From NCBI GenBank assembly GCA_018389105.1, contig JACATO010000307.1, forward strand, positions 2,860,001 through 2,924,000: a stretch of DNA of 64,000 nucleotides. Reading direction: 5' to 3'. The stretch comes from Nautilus pompilius (Eukaryota > Mollusca > Cephalopoda > Nautilida > Nautilidae). The position numbers and the translations under genes were made by a program. Within the stretch, counting starts at the first letter, position 1, and every line of letters begins with the position of its first letter. Positions 49,214 to 63,200 of the stretch are shown here, piece after piece. The notes beneath the pieces are model-generated. The model was not told where the DNA came from. It searched no databases and worked only from the letters and a program-made list of their open reading frames with translations.

Positions 49214-52200
49214 GTAAAAAAAGGGGGGAACGAGATACATACATAGGATACACTTAGTAGCTAACGGACACACTCAGCTGGTTTTTAGGACCCCCTCATG
49301 CGCTTATCGTGAGAAAATAAGACGGAAGAACAGCAGCACCTAGACAATACACAGGTGTATGCAAATAGATAAAGTGAAATATAACAAGAAAATCTCCATT
49401 TTTTGGTATTTTAAGATATAAAACAAATTCATTTATTTCTGTCTTTTACAGGTTTTTCAAAATAAGTGTATTTTAAAAATTCAAACTCTAAGATATTTAA
49501 CTTTATGCTAAATCACTGTTCACGAAAGTTCATTATCAAAGTTCGAGGATACCTGAAGAAACTACAACACGATCTCATGGATTCCTTGATGCAGATTCGC
49601 TCAAGAAAAAAACACGCGCAAGAATATTTTAGAACCAGCGACGTTTGAAAGAAACCAAATTTTACCAAGAACACAGTACAGACAAAACACGCGCTCATCT
49701 TAAACATTTAGAAACTCGGTGTCTTTACTATAAGTCAGTTTGTTGCGAAACTGAAATTCTTGCTTTGGCGGGGGGAGTCATGCCATCTTTTATTGCACGA
49801 AGAGCTTCGTTCCTGTTTGGCACTGAAAGAGAAAAGAGACTGTATCAAGTTAAAGCCCATAATGTTGAGAGCTTCCATAACAGTGATGGGACCAGAACTT
49901 TGGCGTACACAGGAAAGAGGATGAATGCCTTAATTACTCTTTCAGGCTGTAATCGGACACGAAGTGTGGCATGTAGCACCATCCTCCTGAAGAATACTGG
50001 TATCCGATCTTGACGTCCACTGATGGTGTAAAGGCAGGCTGGGATTTTGAAAATGTGAGTGTATCGCGGAAGTCTCGAAGAAGAGAATACGTCGCCCGAA
50101 AATCGATGTTCTCGCAGGAAATAGCCCCCCTGACTTTTGCTACAGAACCCCCGTAAGCAATTCGGTGGAGATGATGTTAAACCGCTCTTTGAATTACTTT
50201 CATGGCATGGAAGTGGTCAGTAAAGGAATCTGGACGGTGGTTAGCAGCACATTCTCTTCGCAGTGGCGTTGTTGAAAGTCCTCCAGATGGCCTTGCTGCA
50301 GCACTGACATTCATCTCGCTAAACTTTTGTGACGTCACTGAACACAGGGGAACGAAAAGTATTGGATTCTTTGCCAGTCTGCCGCTGACTCTTTCTTCTG
50401 ATCCTGGCATGGAGATGGCGCCCATGGTTATCTGTCTAAATCCAATATAAATAGTTACCTTATATATGTAAGTCTCAGTCGTATGCATTCATCTAAGAAG
50501 TGGCCAAAATAACATAGCAGGACTCGGCATGTACAAGGTGCTTTTACCGTTTGCTTGGCTTTATATATATGTATAAGATTTTATACAAATTAATTATATG
50601 ACAGTCATGGGTTTCTTACTAAATCTTTGAAAACTTTTGAACAATTAGTTTATGTAAATGATATATGTGTATGCATATTACGAATTTTGTAGTCTTCGGT
50701 GATGGATGCGCTTATTTTCATTCAACAATATTATTATTAATATCAGCAAAATGGTGCAATTTTCGGAGAAAAAAAAATTCTCGTCTTAAATCTTTTCACC
50801 ACTAGACGGTTTCTGGAAGCTATGCCGCTTGTCAGTGTCTGCTGGGGATCTCTCGTCTTTGATTTATGTCCGTCACATAAACGTCTATTCCTTGTCCTCT
50901 ATATCACCCTTTTGACCTTGGTATCGTAGTAGTAGCGGGTGACCTGCGTGCTAAGCAATTTGCGTCACCTACATATTTCTATAATATTTTTTTATTAGCA
51001 AACAAAATCTTTAGCCAAAATGTGATTTGCTTTTAACGTAAGTGAAGTATTTGCTTGAAGGCGGATCGAATGGGTGATCAAAGATGTGGCTTGACACCGA
51101 CGAGTGCCGTTAGTGTAGAGGTGAAGTGTTTTATTCCTAATCACCCGCGGCTTATATAAAGACGCGAAGTTCTCAGCCATTTCCTACTAATTATAATGGT
51201 ATCACAGGCGGCAACAGGTCTGTTGTCTTTCAACTGTCTTATTATTTCTTACCAGTTTCCGTCTACTCATTCGTATGTTAGCATGTGTTTTTGATTTTAC
51301 CCGCTTATGACGTCATAATTAAACTGAAATGGCAAGGAAGTTATCTTCCGTAATTAAGAAAAAGGTACAAAAGATTGTAGTATTTTGAAAAAAAATAATA
51401 ATAAAATCAAACCATTATATATACTTTTATTGGCTGATAATTTTAATTTCTACTGCAGTATCATTAAGTCCGAGGAAAATAAAAAAGGTAATAACAGACC
51501 CATTTATTTTATAATAGGCAACAGAAATAACTCATCTGTGGCGGTCACGTGAGAAGCGCGTCACGAGTCAGCTGACCTGTTTTCCGATCGTTGACGTTTA
51601 GAATCAAAGCTTTTAACTTATGAAACGGAAAACAGGCAGCGAGACGAAACCGTACGATTTGTTTTTTTGTTGTTGTTGTTGTTCTTTACTACCTTCTGTT
51701 TTACAGGAGATATAGATTACAAAGGGTTTGATGGGACTAGTTCATAATAACAGTGACGAAATAAAGATTGCTATATATTCCATTCGCATCCGGTTACTGA
51801 AGTCATCTGTCAGGCTCGTCCTCTAGACTCTTGGCCATTAGTTATCTATTAAGATGTTCCCACAGGTTCTCAGAATACAGATAACTCTTGTTTCATAATT
51901 AATTTAAAAAAATAATAATATCCGCAAAGAAAGGACTGGCCCTTTGTTTTACGATCAAAGTCCATTGTAACAGGAAGCGTTTTTTTTTTTTTTACCGCAA
52001 TGGCGACCGAGTTCATTTTCGGCTTTAAAATAACAGCTTCGCGCAGGCGCCCGGGAACGACAGTAGTGAGCTTGGGATAAAGTGTTGCCCTGGCGGTAGC
52101 AGAAGATCGGGTAAATAGTTTAACATATACAAATCCCCTCTCTTCTGTCTCTTAATAATGCGGTTTTAATGTATTGATTGCGCTACAACTGAACTGGGCG

Positions 52201-52680
52201 GACCGTTTTGTGGACCGATCGCAATTATTAAGAGCCCATTTACCCCTGTACCCAGCCGACCATGTCAAGACTTCTTATCAGCTGAGTGCGGAATAAGAAA
52301 ACCGAGGCTTCCCTAAGCTGAATCACACCGGGTAATCGTTGACGTACAAGTCGGGAAAGTTAGAGGGTTCTTTTGTATAATCGCTCAGCTAGGATCCTAA
52401 AATATTATGATCAAAAACTCTTCACTCCAGACCAGATCAGAATGAACCTAACACCACCGAAGCCTACTTCCATTGGTGATTATACAGAAGCGGGATGGAT
52501 TAGGGTTTATTTCTGAAATCAACCATTTTAAAACTGCCACCTATGGTCTTTTTCTTTTCTTTTTTTTAAATTGATGGATCAAAACGAAAGGGAAGTCGGG
52601 TTTATGCCCTTTTGGAGCTCACTTCCGGGCTGTATCCAGTAATAGGTAGCTAGACGTGCTGTCGAGATGTTAACTGGCGG
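49214..52680. other. Intergenic-looking DNA
   Basis: The 122-codon plus frame 49645-50013 and the 103-codon minus frame 50177-50488 carry no recognised domain. A symmetrical TTATATAAAG at 51151-51160 could act as a TATA box on either strand, but no start codon or signal exon supports it. (TTG)n near 51669-51682. Confidence 0.35.
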
Positions 52681-52769
52681 CCATATATAACAGAGAATCA
52701 TCATGAAATTTCTCGCGAAGAAACGTAGAATCCCTTGATCTCCAGAATTCATCAGCGACTGAAACAGTC

Positions 52770-53745
52770 TGGATGGAGCAGCGAGAGGTTTGGGTTTTCT
52801 GTGCGCTTTACCCAGAGGACGAAAATCTAACCAGTGGGGATAACGGGATCCCGGCTCCTGGGAGTTCTAAGAGCTCTGCTCGGCTACTAGCGCCACACGG
52901 TAGCCGTTCTTGGACATTTACGTGGACTTGGCGCCCGTTACAGAGAAATTCTCGGAGTTCGCGCGCCCCCCACAAGGATGGAATAATCCGGGTGCGATTC
53001 CACAGCGAGGTGACGCTCGTGTATAATACGCGTCAGCGCAGCTCTCCTCGTGCCGTGGGTCGGTGTATTGTCCGGGGCTCGGGGAAGAGAAAGTCAGCTG
53101 ATCCGCTCAGACGACCGTCTTTTCGGTCGATTTACCTGTTCGAGCCAAGGGAGTTAACCGAGCAGTTTTGAGTAACGACGCCTAGACCGGGCGGCCTTAA
53201 GGGAAGAGATGCTAGGAGGTTGCTTCGAGTTGGGCGGTAATCAAAGCAGTTTGCAAGACGACAAAATTGTTACCACGTTCTGCCACCACCACCACCAACC
53301 ATCCCCGGTTAGGGTGTGGCCTGTCGAGACAGATCCGACTTACCACTGCGCATGCGCCAAGGAATGGAGAGCGACAACTGCTGCGCAGATCGGTCTGGCC
53401 CAGCGCACCCGGATACGGCTCGGAGCCTCTCTCTCGAAACAGTTGTCTGCGGGATGTGCCTTGCGGCTTTAATTGGGCGTAGCAGCGTATGCGATTGTAT
53501 TGACGAACGTGCAAAAATGTTCCCTTCACCAGCTGGAGCCACTGGAGCGTTGTTGGCTAGAGGGTATGGGCGTGGCGCCACAAGGATAAACAAGCACGCG
53601 GCGAAAGAGTTAAGGTGGGAGCGAGGCTATGATGGAACTAACAGTCGAACTCCACGTGTTCATCGAGGTCTGGCTAATACCGTTACCTGTAGGTGCGCTA
53701 CTGATCACAGTCGGTCTGTGCCTCTGTTAATTGCTAAAAGCTGAG
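52770..53745 (+). promoter_or_regulatory. CpG-rich patch with NRF1-like site
   Basis: About 1 kb of GC- and CpG-rich sequence with several overlapping open frames on both strands (longest plus frames 52773-53171 and 53316-53744). It contains the palindrome tgcgcatgcgc (53347-53357), the NRF1 recognition pattern, and a GC-box-like gggcgtggc near 53568. This looks like a CpG-island-type promoter or a GC-rich repeat; the open frames have no recognised domains and may be due to composition. Confidence 0.3.
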
Positions 53746-54324
53746 CTATCCTTCCCTCTTGTCCGTTCCTCGTAAAGTACAATGAATAATAATAATAATA
53801 AGCTAGCTTCAACGACACAAACTGTACGTAGCATCGTCGAGGACTCGTGGAGGGTGCAGTGGAATATCACACAGAAGTCTGTAGCCGACCCGACTTCCTT
53901 TACCTGCGGTAGCTCTGAGAAAGACAAGGCAGAGATCGGGTCTGCTGGCATACTTCCTGGTTTTATTCCTAAACGCTTAGATACCACGATACGGTTCTGG
54001 TTCTGAGAACGTCGTCGTGCAATCCTGAAACAAAAAATAACCCCCATCATTTTAGACAGCTGTATGCGGAGATCGGGTAGGATCCATAGAACTTTCCATG
54101 ATCTCGGGTTCGAAGATTCTCGTGGCAGGAAAGTAACCTAACACGATGAGGCCTGGTGGGTTCGAGTAGTGCGTTATGACTCATTTTGTGATGGTTCACC
54201 TACGACAAGGACAGTTCGCTGATGCGTGGATGGAGAGAAATGCGCAACCCTTATCCTTGGTGACACGTTTCCTTGAGCATGGCGCTCTCGGAGAGCAAGG
54301 GGCCCCGTAGTTTTATAAACACCT
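53746..54324. other. Mixed-composition DNA
   Basis: Short (AAT)n at 53781-53802. No recognised gene; the right end may hold further decayed LINE sequence. Confidence 0.35.
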
Positions 54325-54480
54325 TCTGCAACTGGTGGGCAAAACTTCTGTAAGCGGCTTTTGGGCAACAGGGTAGTGAATGCGTGGACTGGTCTGCCTG
54401 ACACATCTGTACAGTCCACCACCGTCAGCATCTTTAACTAGACAGGTGCCTCGAGACGACGGCCGCTCCGTGTAAGTCTC
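54325..54480 (+). pseudogene. LINE reverse-transcriptase 3' end (CR1/Jockey type)
   Basis: The plus translation at about 54338-54440 reads QNFCKRLLGNRVVNAWTGLP followed by DTSVQSTTVSIFN and a stop. The pattern of a basic stretch, NRVVNAWNxLP and a short S/T-V-x-x-F tail is the conserved C-terminus of ORF2 proteins in CR1, Jockey and related LINEs. Only the last 40-50 residues remain, as usual for 5'-truncated copies. A tail ataaccaaccaac follows at about 54510, possibly the element's 3' repeat. Confidence 0.65.
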
Positions 54481-55271
54481 CGAACGTTTTTCCCTTCCGA
54501 AAAAACGCTATAACCAACCAACACTCGCTAAAAACCGTCTGATCAGGCCGGCATCCGTCAGGTCAGCATCGGGGTTACGTTTCCCCCATCGACATCATTA
54601 GACCGACGAAATTACTTATCATCTCCAGAGAGTTGCGCGGTGCGAGTGGCGACCGGACGCCTCAGCGACTACCTGCTGCTAAAGCGTTAATGAGAAGTGA
54701 CTGGATCACGCACAGCTGCCGCTATGGGATTATGGCTGCCCGAGCGTGCTGACTTGCCCCACGTCTCGTCAGCCAGCCAGTCTATCAACGCGCTGTTTAC
54801 CGTTCACTTCCAGGCTAATTACAGCAACACAAAAGAGAATTCACAGAATTAACGAATGTCAGTAAAGTTCGAGAAAAGGAATTATTTAAAGATACCCGTC
54901 CGATTTCAACCGAAAACCATCGACGTTTCGTTCGGGCCTTCGGTGTTAATCTGTATCCTGGCGACAGCGGGTCCAGCCGAGAGCCCACACGAAGGATGCT
55001 CGTGTGGCCGACGGACGTCTTAATCATAAACATCTTTCCTTTCCTCCTCTTTACTTTGGTTGCAAAACAAACACACAAAAAAGAAAAGAAAAAACGCATA
55101 GAAATGATAATTTTTTTTTTTTTTTGAGGCTGCTAGAACAAGGATATGATCTGGATTTTCTTTTAAACATCTTCTCAATAGGAGCAGAAGCATCTTTCAG
55201 ATTGAATCAGAACGAAGCCAGAAGCAGTCGGGAAGCTCTTGGAATACAACGTTCAGCGCCAGTTACTCCGT
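54481..55271. other. CpG-rich then AT-rich spacer
   Basis: A minus frame from 55099 begins MRFFFSFLCVCFAT, signal-peptide-like, but a T-rich tract explains the hydrophobic run; see rejected items. Confidence 0.3.
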
Positions 55272-55403
55272 CGGTCCTCTCCTCGCTGTTGTCTGTTCCT
55301 CAGAACAAACTTTAACCCTCCGCACCCCACTATCTTTCGGTCCTCTCCTCGCTGTTGTCTGTTCCTCAGAACAAACTTTAACCCTCCGCACCCCACTATC
55401 TTT
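55272..55403 (+). repeat. Perfect 66-bp tandem duplication
   Basis: Bases 55272-55337 and 55338-55403 are identical over 66 positions (starts cggtcctctcctcg, ends ccactatcttt). It is a very recent duplication or an assembly artefact. Confidence 0.97.
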
Positions 55404-58400
55404 CAAATCTGTATTACTTACCATAGGAGCTGTGACGAGCAGTTATCCGTATATCGCTCCAACCTCTAGCAGGTGCTTTGCATTACAAGGCTGTTGACGA
55501 GCCAGATCAACGCAAGCAATAACTGGGGCTCCCATGCCGGGGCAGAGGTACGAGTGAAGCTGACACTTACATGGTGTACGGAGGGTTAAACAAATCTTTC
55601 TAAAAGCTCATATAAATCGATCGTGAATGGATCTACCTTATGAATAAGTTAACCAATAAAGCTAATAATATTTTAAAAAAAAAAAAAATAATAATACAAA
55701 CTTGAAAATTCTTTAAGTTGGATGGATCTTCCGTGAAATAACTGCTTACCGATTAATAAGTGATGGAACGTTTTTGGTTCTTCTATTCTTCTTGGTATCC
55801 ACCCTTTATTGTGCAGCAGTGAATTTGTTATTATACCTCTCTTAATGGATTTCTTTCCCACCCCTCACTCGCTCGCTCCTGCTCGTGATCACTCATCTTT
55901 CTTGCTTTCTAAATATTAAAAGGTCAGCACCATATCTGAGTATTTACAACTTCTGAGACTATTAAACTGTTATCGACTTAAAATTAAAATAATATCGATA
56001 ATAATATCTGGTCCCACCTTGGATCGCTATGGATTTTCAGAATGCATAACAGATGGCACGAATCTCCAGGTTTTAAATACATGAATGCAGTCTGTCAGAT
56101 TATCCAAGCACCATAGAGTCAGCAGCAGCCCAGCCAGTCTTCGAGAGAGAACACCTTTCAGTGAATTGTCTTCCTTCGTATTCTTCGCTTGCAAAAATGT
56201 CGGGAATTCTACGTTGTCTCGAGTGCGTCACTTCGACTTACCTCTGTCTGTTATCTTCACCTTTCTACAGACATCAGTTGGTGAACCACAGTAGAAGTCG
56301 GATGCTACGATGGTTAACTCTGACAGATTTAACATCAAATAAAGATAATTTCTCAAACCAAAAACAAATGTAGCCACAAAAGTTTTGCCCAGTCATTCTG
56401 ACAGTAGCCAGTGTAACTCGCCTCACTATAATATGAATCCTTTCTTTTAAAAGCCATTAACGGTTCGTCTCTTACGAGTAAATTAAATGGAAGTTCTCGA
56501 ACTTCTGGGAAAAAGTATTAACGTTAAGGCTACTACGATAACTTGGCGTGGCTAGTGACCAGCAGCCGATGTTTGACATAATGTAAAAGTGAGCATTAGT
56601 CAAAACTGGTTTTGTCCGGTGATTTGTGTGATGAAAGAAAATGAAGATGAACGGGTCATTTCTAATCACAGATAATATATGGAAGTTTACAGTCGACTGG
56701 GCTGAGTGACTCTAGTCAAAGTTAAGGACTCTGTGACCTTCTCTATTCAGGCTCCCAGAGAGCTAATTTCTTTGGTACCTGCAACTGTATTATCCTTGAG
56801 TGTTAGAAAACCCAGGAATCAGACAGAACCAGCGGTTGAGTAACCATGGAGGAAGTTTCGGGCTAGCAACTGCATTATCAAGACGTTTGCTTTTGCAGGT
56901 GAGTCAGGCTCCGACTCGGGAATGCTGATGGCCGTGCCAGCTGTCTGTCTAATTTGGTCCGCCGGAATAAACTAAGCATCGCAGGAACTGAGGGACTAAT
57001 AGACGAGCGTAGATAGCGTCTCGACTGAGGCAAGACCATTAACAGGTGAGCACCCTGCATAAGGGCAAATTCTTTGGCAGCATAGCCTTCTGATCTACTC
57101 CAGCTCCCCCTTCCACCAGACTTATCATCAAGAGACCATCGGGGAAGGGTGATAGAAGATTACAACGATTCTGCGGCGGCTAGTAACTTCTGTAACGTAT
57201 CTTACTGTATTTTAAGAAAAACGCCTTAGTACATTTGAGCAGCTGGATGGCGAGTCGGCGCTCACCTGCCCACTGAAAACCAAATCAACGTAGACGGCGC
57301 TGTCGTGAATTACTGCATGCCACCTGACACTGCGTGAGCTTAAATATGAAGTATAGATGGTCTTTGGACATTTTAGCTCAGCCATTACACACGAAGGACA
57401 GATCTTCCAGTATAAATCTTTAAAAATATCATATTAGGGACACTGTTCAAATAAAATCTGGTTAAAATAAAGTGGCACAATGGTATCAGGTCGAGTTCCC
57501 TTTGAACTTCAGTGGAGTCATAAAAATAAGATAATGGTCAAAATGTGATCAGGTTTTACCTGCTTCAGGTGGACAGTTTTGGCTTGCGACAGGTGGGCTT
57601 TATAGAAATTATTTCCAACCCGATATTTCGAATTTTTCTAAAAGGGTAAAAATTCGCACCTCTGAAGTAATCGTCCTTTTGTGTTATACACAGATTCTTA
57701 CTCAGCCCAAAGACAAGCAAATGGCGGGGATTCATTCCAAAGGGTACAGAACAGGGATTTTCCTATGTAGAAATTCAGAACTGCAAAAATATTTTTTTCT
57801 TTTTAAAAAAAGTCGAAATTTACAGACTTCTTGAAAGTTCTTTCTCCCTACATGAGTGATTAAATGCTTGCATAATATTCCATCGGATCGCACGCCTGCA
57901 TTTCCACGGTGCATTTCCCGAGCCAACCGTCAACACCACTCCCTCTGAAAACGATGGAAGCGACACCTATCGAGATGAGACCAGCAGCTAGCAAGAGACG
58001 ATGGGGAACGAATTTTGATTCGATACTAGTAACTGCTGCCGAATCGTTTAATGTTCAAAGAAGTGTGGTATTAAGGGAGTTTTTCCCCTGTTCATGGAAC
58101 TGCAGAAATTTTCCCCAGAAATGCACATTTTGCATGGAACTGCTTCGTTAGGAAAATCCCCTATTGAAGAGAACTGAAGCTGTCTAATTAAAGCTGTGAT
58201 GTGGTGAGATAAAGACCATATTAAAGGACAAAAATCTGCAGAAAATAATTGTTAATAGAGGCTGTTTTAGTCTGGCTTTCTATACACCCGAAAAGAAGCC
58301 GATTGTGAACGTTGCTGCTCCATTATTTGGGGCTGCCTCTGCGTCACATAGATGAGAAGGATAAAGTGATGAGTTCTTTCGTTGTCGCTACTTATATACT

Positions 58401-58780
58401 CTCAATATTAGAGAGCTCGGAAACAAAGACAAAAAGGGATGGCGCGTTCGAGAAAATCTCTACAATCATTTCCTACTCATACCTGATAATTAGTTAATGG
58501 TAATTTTAGCTTAGAATCCGCTAAAAAGAAAACACAATGGCAGTATATCACGGAAGGGGCTTCTCGGAATACGCACGGGCTATCATCTCCAGAATATTTC
58601 TAAGCTTTACCTTCGGCAATTAAAAGGTCCCGCCTTCAGTATATTTAATTCCCATTCTTTGGAGAGAAAAAAATAACAGCTGTTCAAATAAGTCGTTATA
58701 ACGTAAAAAGAAAAAAAAACAACAAAAAACAGGCGTACATCTCAAGGTCAGACGATGCTAACCCATCCTTAATTCTCTTC
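55404..58780. other. Intergenic-looking DNA
   Basis: Short frames only (longest 80 codons at 57909-58151), none recognised. A partly palindromic ggagtttttcccc region lies at 58075-58165. Confidence 0.35.
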
Positions 58781-58925
58781 CGAGCACCCAGGTGTTCCCT
58801 ATCAACCCATCTTATTAAACAGTGACCGTAACGCTTCGCCGGGGACAAGAGAGGACCCCGGTTTCGAACCCATAGTTGGCTATCCCTCTAATTAACCTGC
58901 TCTACGTTGGGCCACCTGACAGGGT
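58780..58925 (-). mobile_element. tRNA-derived SINE-like element
   Basis: On minus, an A-box-like tggcccaacgtagag (58914-58900) is followed about 45 bases later by a perfect B box ggttcgaaacc (58870-58860). This is the spacing of an internal pol III promoter. The acceptor arms do not pair as in a tRNA, so it is a SINE head rather than a tRNA gene. The body continues to lower coordinates and may end in the T-rich (minus) tract near 58730-58700. No second copy was identified in the window. Confidence 0.6.
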
Positions 58926-60200
58926 ATTGCTGAACTCTGATCCCAGATGAGGGTTTCTCCTTCACCCGATCTGTCTAAACGTGTAACGTATCTGGCAAAA
59001 GACGATCTATAAATCTACTTCCAGAAGTTGGCATATTCCGCCTCTATCATTCGATTCCGAGGCGGTCATGGTCTCCGCCCTAACCCAAAGGTAGTCATTG
59101 GGTTATATCCTGGAAGAGCTGAGAAAAATGGCTGCTCACGTACGTCCTGCTGGCCCCGTCTACTCACCTGCCTCTTGTACTTAGTAACCGGCAGATAGTC
59201 CCCAGTTCCTCCTCTAGAACAGAAGGACCCTATTAAGTTCCCACGGAAAGCTGGCTGCGTTAATCAAGACTGTGGCTTTTTTTACCTTTTGGCTTCAGCT
59301 TTGCTGACATTATTCGCCTGTTGTTATCCCCTTGGAGAAAACTAGCATCTCCCCACCGGCATTAAAACCCAACAGGTCCGGGCCGAATTTAGTTGCTATT
59401 TCTTTCATTCGGGTTGAAGCTCCGACAAGCAGAAAGCCCCCTTTTTTGTGTGTCTGTCCAAGTCTCTCAAGAAACGATCAGGGTTTAAAGTTCCTCTTAC
59501 ACGAATGGAAGAGACATTTAACTTCGTTTATCCGCTGGACGAATCTTAAGTCCGAGGACATTGTTTATGGTCAAAAACAGGAGAGAGGAACTCAACTTCA
59601 GCAAACCGGGGTCCGACCTTTCGGTGACCAATGCAGACTATGTCTCATGGGGGGGTCCGATTTTGTGGAGTTCGAGTGAACCAGCTCGAGCGTGTAGCAG
59701 ATAGTCTGTTCACTCTATGGAAACCTACTTCCGTGAGCTCCCTCCCTTCCACAACATCCGTAGTCCTCTGATGGTCCCTAACCCAAGATACTTTCATCCC
59801 TGTATTCCCTTGCAATGTTTAGTTTAGGCCTGAGGTTTACTTAGATAGCTTGAATCTGCACTCCCGAGGTTAGAGTATTGGATAAAGATGCTTTCACTGC
59901 CATTTTCCTACTTTCTCCGCTTACCATCGACGACAACTTGCCCGGAAGTGTGGAAACAATCAGCTGACAAGTCATGTGCCATTTCACGTTTCTTGATCTG
60001 CATCTCATTTTTGGCCATGCAAGTGATTGGTCTACTTTGCATATGATAATTATTAGTGATGATAATTAAGTAGATAACACAATATATTATTTTAATGTAG
60101 AAAAATATACGTCCCTTATTTTGTTGTTTCAGATAATATGGTACTGTTTCTGGGAAAGAATGGAGCCAGACAGATTCTACAAGATTTCCACAGCTCAACA
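58926..60200. other. Mixed-composition DNA without a recognisable gene
   Basis: The 115-codon plus frame at 59332-59679 and a minus frame at 60201-59908 show no recognised domain. The minus frame contains a K/R-rich part before a donor-like GATG|GTAAGC (near 59929-59920), too weak to call an exon. Confidence 0.3.
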
Positions 60201-63200
60201 CCTAAATCACCATTTTACCAGAGGATCAGTATTCACAAAGCTAAGTTAGCCCCCCTTTTAAAGTAATATTTTTAAAGCATCCCTTTAAGACTTGTACTTA
60301 AAGGACAAAGCACTTGTTTCACACATAAGATATTTAACTATGAAAAAATTACAATGTATAAATTACATAGAAAAATCCCCAGACCAGATCATTGCCAATT
60401 GCTTCCTATCAAAGATAGCAGATGGAATAAAACATTTGAATAAAAATGCAAAACTTTGCCAAAAAAAATTGAAAAAAACAACAGAAGACAACAGCAAAAG
60501 TATTGCCCAGTCTCCACTTTTAAATTTGAAAACTAGCAAACATTTCACTGACTTATAGTCTGAAGCATTCATGAGCTTTTGTAGTGTTGCATCCTGGGAA
60601 GGTTTTCCAAATTACTGGCAAAAAGATTCAGTTTAATAGTTGGATTGCTAAGGTTGAAAATCCAAGTTAGAAACCAGCTCAGTTTGGCAAACAATCTTCT
60701 TCCCCAGCCAGCCAGCCAACCAGGCATTTGCCTCCCCCCCACAAGTATAAGGGTTCTAGTAGGGAACTACTGTACTTTGGCATGGTAGCCAGTCCTTTGC
60801 CTGATTACTGTAGAAGAGCTGAGCACCTGGCTGCAAAATTTAAGTCCGACTGGCTTTCTGCCTTGTGCACTAACTCTGGCACAGGGAGTCACAAAAAGGG
60901 AAAGTACACATCTTTATTTATATGGCTGGGTACAGAGGAAGAGGAAATGATCAGCCAGCTGATAGAGCAGTGACTAATTTTACTTTTCAATCTTGACATG
61001 TCAAATGTCTGTCAGTTTGCTGTTAGTGTTCAAGAATATTAATAAAACATGTAATCACCAAGTCATTTTTACAATAAAAAAGCCAGGCAGTTGCATGATA
61101 ACCAGTGCATTTTAAAAATACAATACTGATTTTATCAATAAATGTCAAGTACCGAAGCAGAACATCTGATGGAGACAGAGCTTGAAGAACAAATGCTCTA
61201 CAGCACAATGTAGCAGCTTGTCGGGCCATGCAGGAAATGTCTAATTAACAAGTAATATCAGATGCAGTCAATTGTTTTGATACGTATTCCTATCTATGCA
61301 AATAACTACAGAACATTGCTCCTTGCCCCTGTATAAAATTCATTGTGTCAAGCTAGCAGTTAGTGATAGATTACTGTACACCTGAACAGGTGAAATGAAG
61401 GTAATTCTGTCCATTATATACAGTCTGTGGTTTTAAGAGATTGTTGAAAAAATTGGCTTTGAATGACTAGTAACAGGGTGTACAGTTTTCTTCAAAAAGA
61501 ACCATTTTATTATCATAATCTTAACTACTGTTCACTTAGTTTATGTCTTTCTTTCTTGTCATAACTCAGAATATTAATTGAAAATAAAAATTTTAAATAT
61601 GTAAGCATCAATATTTCTATATAAAAAAATTGCACATTTCAAGTTTGTCAAATCCGAACAATATCTTTAATTTCAGATGACAAGGAGACACACTTTTGTT
61701 TATTTTTTAAAAATAATTTTATTGTAAACAAAAGAATTAAATAAAACTTTATTTTTTTGTCAGAAGAATAGAGAAAAAATTTTAAAGTGTCAAATACCGA
61801 ACAAAAAGTTGAGCTTCTACATATATAAAATGGGGGAAATATATATATTAGAATTTGGCTTAGTTATGTTTTTATGATTCCAGAAGTTGGCTGGAGAAAG
61901 TATAGGATGTTAGTTGGAGGTCAGCAGGTGGACAGTTCTGGAATCATAGCATTGCCATGACAAACTGCTCATCAAAACACAACAACAATGTAAATCCGCC
62001 AGAACAGTCACCTTTCATTCCACGTGTCACACAATTTCCTTGATCATCAGTTAATTTTCCTATTTTTTTTTTTTTTTCAGAAAGTAGTACATCCATATTT
62101 TCCAGATGATGGAATAGGAAGATAGCGTTTTTGGAAGTAGGTCAGAATGCATGATTAGATTACATTAACTCCATCAATTGTGCGGATATTAAATGGAAAA
62201 ATATCAATATTTGTTGCAATGGTAAAAAAAAGAGGAAGTTTCAGAGTTTATCTGGGTTTAATGGAACAAAATCAAACTCCGGCTACATTTGTCAGAGATT
62301 CGTGCCAAATGCTATATTGTAATCAAAGCCTTAAAATTAGATTTTAAAAAATTGAACTGTAATTAAACATAAAACCCATGTGGAATATGCTTAAGATCAA
62401 GAGAGACAAAACATGGCGGAGCTAATAAATTTTGGTGGTAGCAACGTTGAGTAAAAAGATTTTTAAAAATCACTGATAGCTTGTAATAAGAGTTACGTCC
62501 CTTACAACAACAACAACAACAACTAGTTTTCAGGAGTTACTTAATGTTGGAATCTCATATTTACTGAAAAAAAAGGGAATTCTAATAAAAACGAAGTAAT
62601 GCAGATTTAAGAATCAAGCAGAGCCTTAATTTAACATCAATAGCGGCTCCCATTTTGTACGAATTTTCCTCCTTAGCACATTTCCATAAAACAAATTTTT
62701 TTTGTTCATTTATTTGCACATAAAACAAAAAGTACATTAACAATATAGAGGAATCCCTTTTGTTTTTGCCATACAGTGACTGACTGATATTGTAAAACCA
62801 TTGAGGAAGTTACAGTGGTAAGGCAAAAACAAACATCTGTTTACCGTTTACATACACAATCTATACTGATGGTGAATAGTGTCAGCGGGAATTAACAGAT
62901 ACGAGGCTATGGAATGTCTAACTAATTATGTTAGCAAGAAAATAAAGACACTCACACACCAATATATATATATCTTGTTACCCATAACATAAAGACACAT
63001 TTTTAATCCATGAGTGCACATATGGACAACCTATCAGAGTGTTAAATATGAATTTAAATCCTTACAGACCTCTATATACAAATGGCAGCACAGTAATCAT
63101 TTAAAAATCTGTACTACTAATTATTTTTCTGAATGTACACACGATACTTTATTGTGTTTTTCTTTCCCACTTACATTTTTAGTTGTAGGGATGAAGGAAG

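Noticed and set aside
51151-51160. TTATATAAAG as a TATA box
   Set aside because: Near-palindromic, usable on either strand, and no supporting start codon, exon or donor was found.
54815-55099. Minus-strand frame beginning with a signal-peptide-like hydrophobic run
   Set aside because: The run comes from a T-rich tract, the donor-like AAA|GTAAAG is weak, and there is no promoter or acceptor support.
58075-58165. Imperfect palindrome around ggagtttttcccc
   Set aside because: Arms are too diverged and no target-site duplication was found, so no MITE was called.
58860-58920. tRNA gene
   Set aside because: A and B boxes are present but the acceptor arms do not pair, so it was called a SINE head instead.
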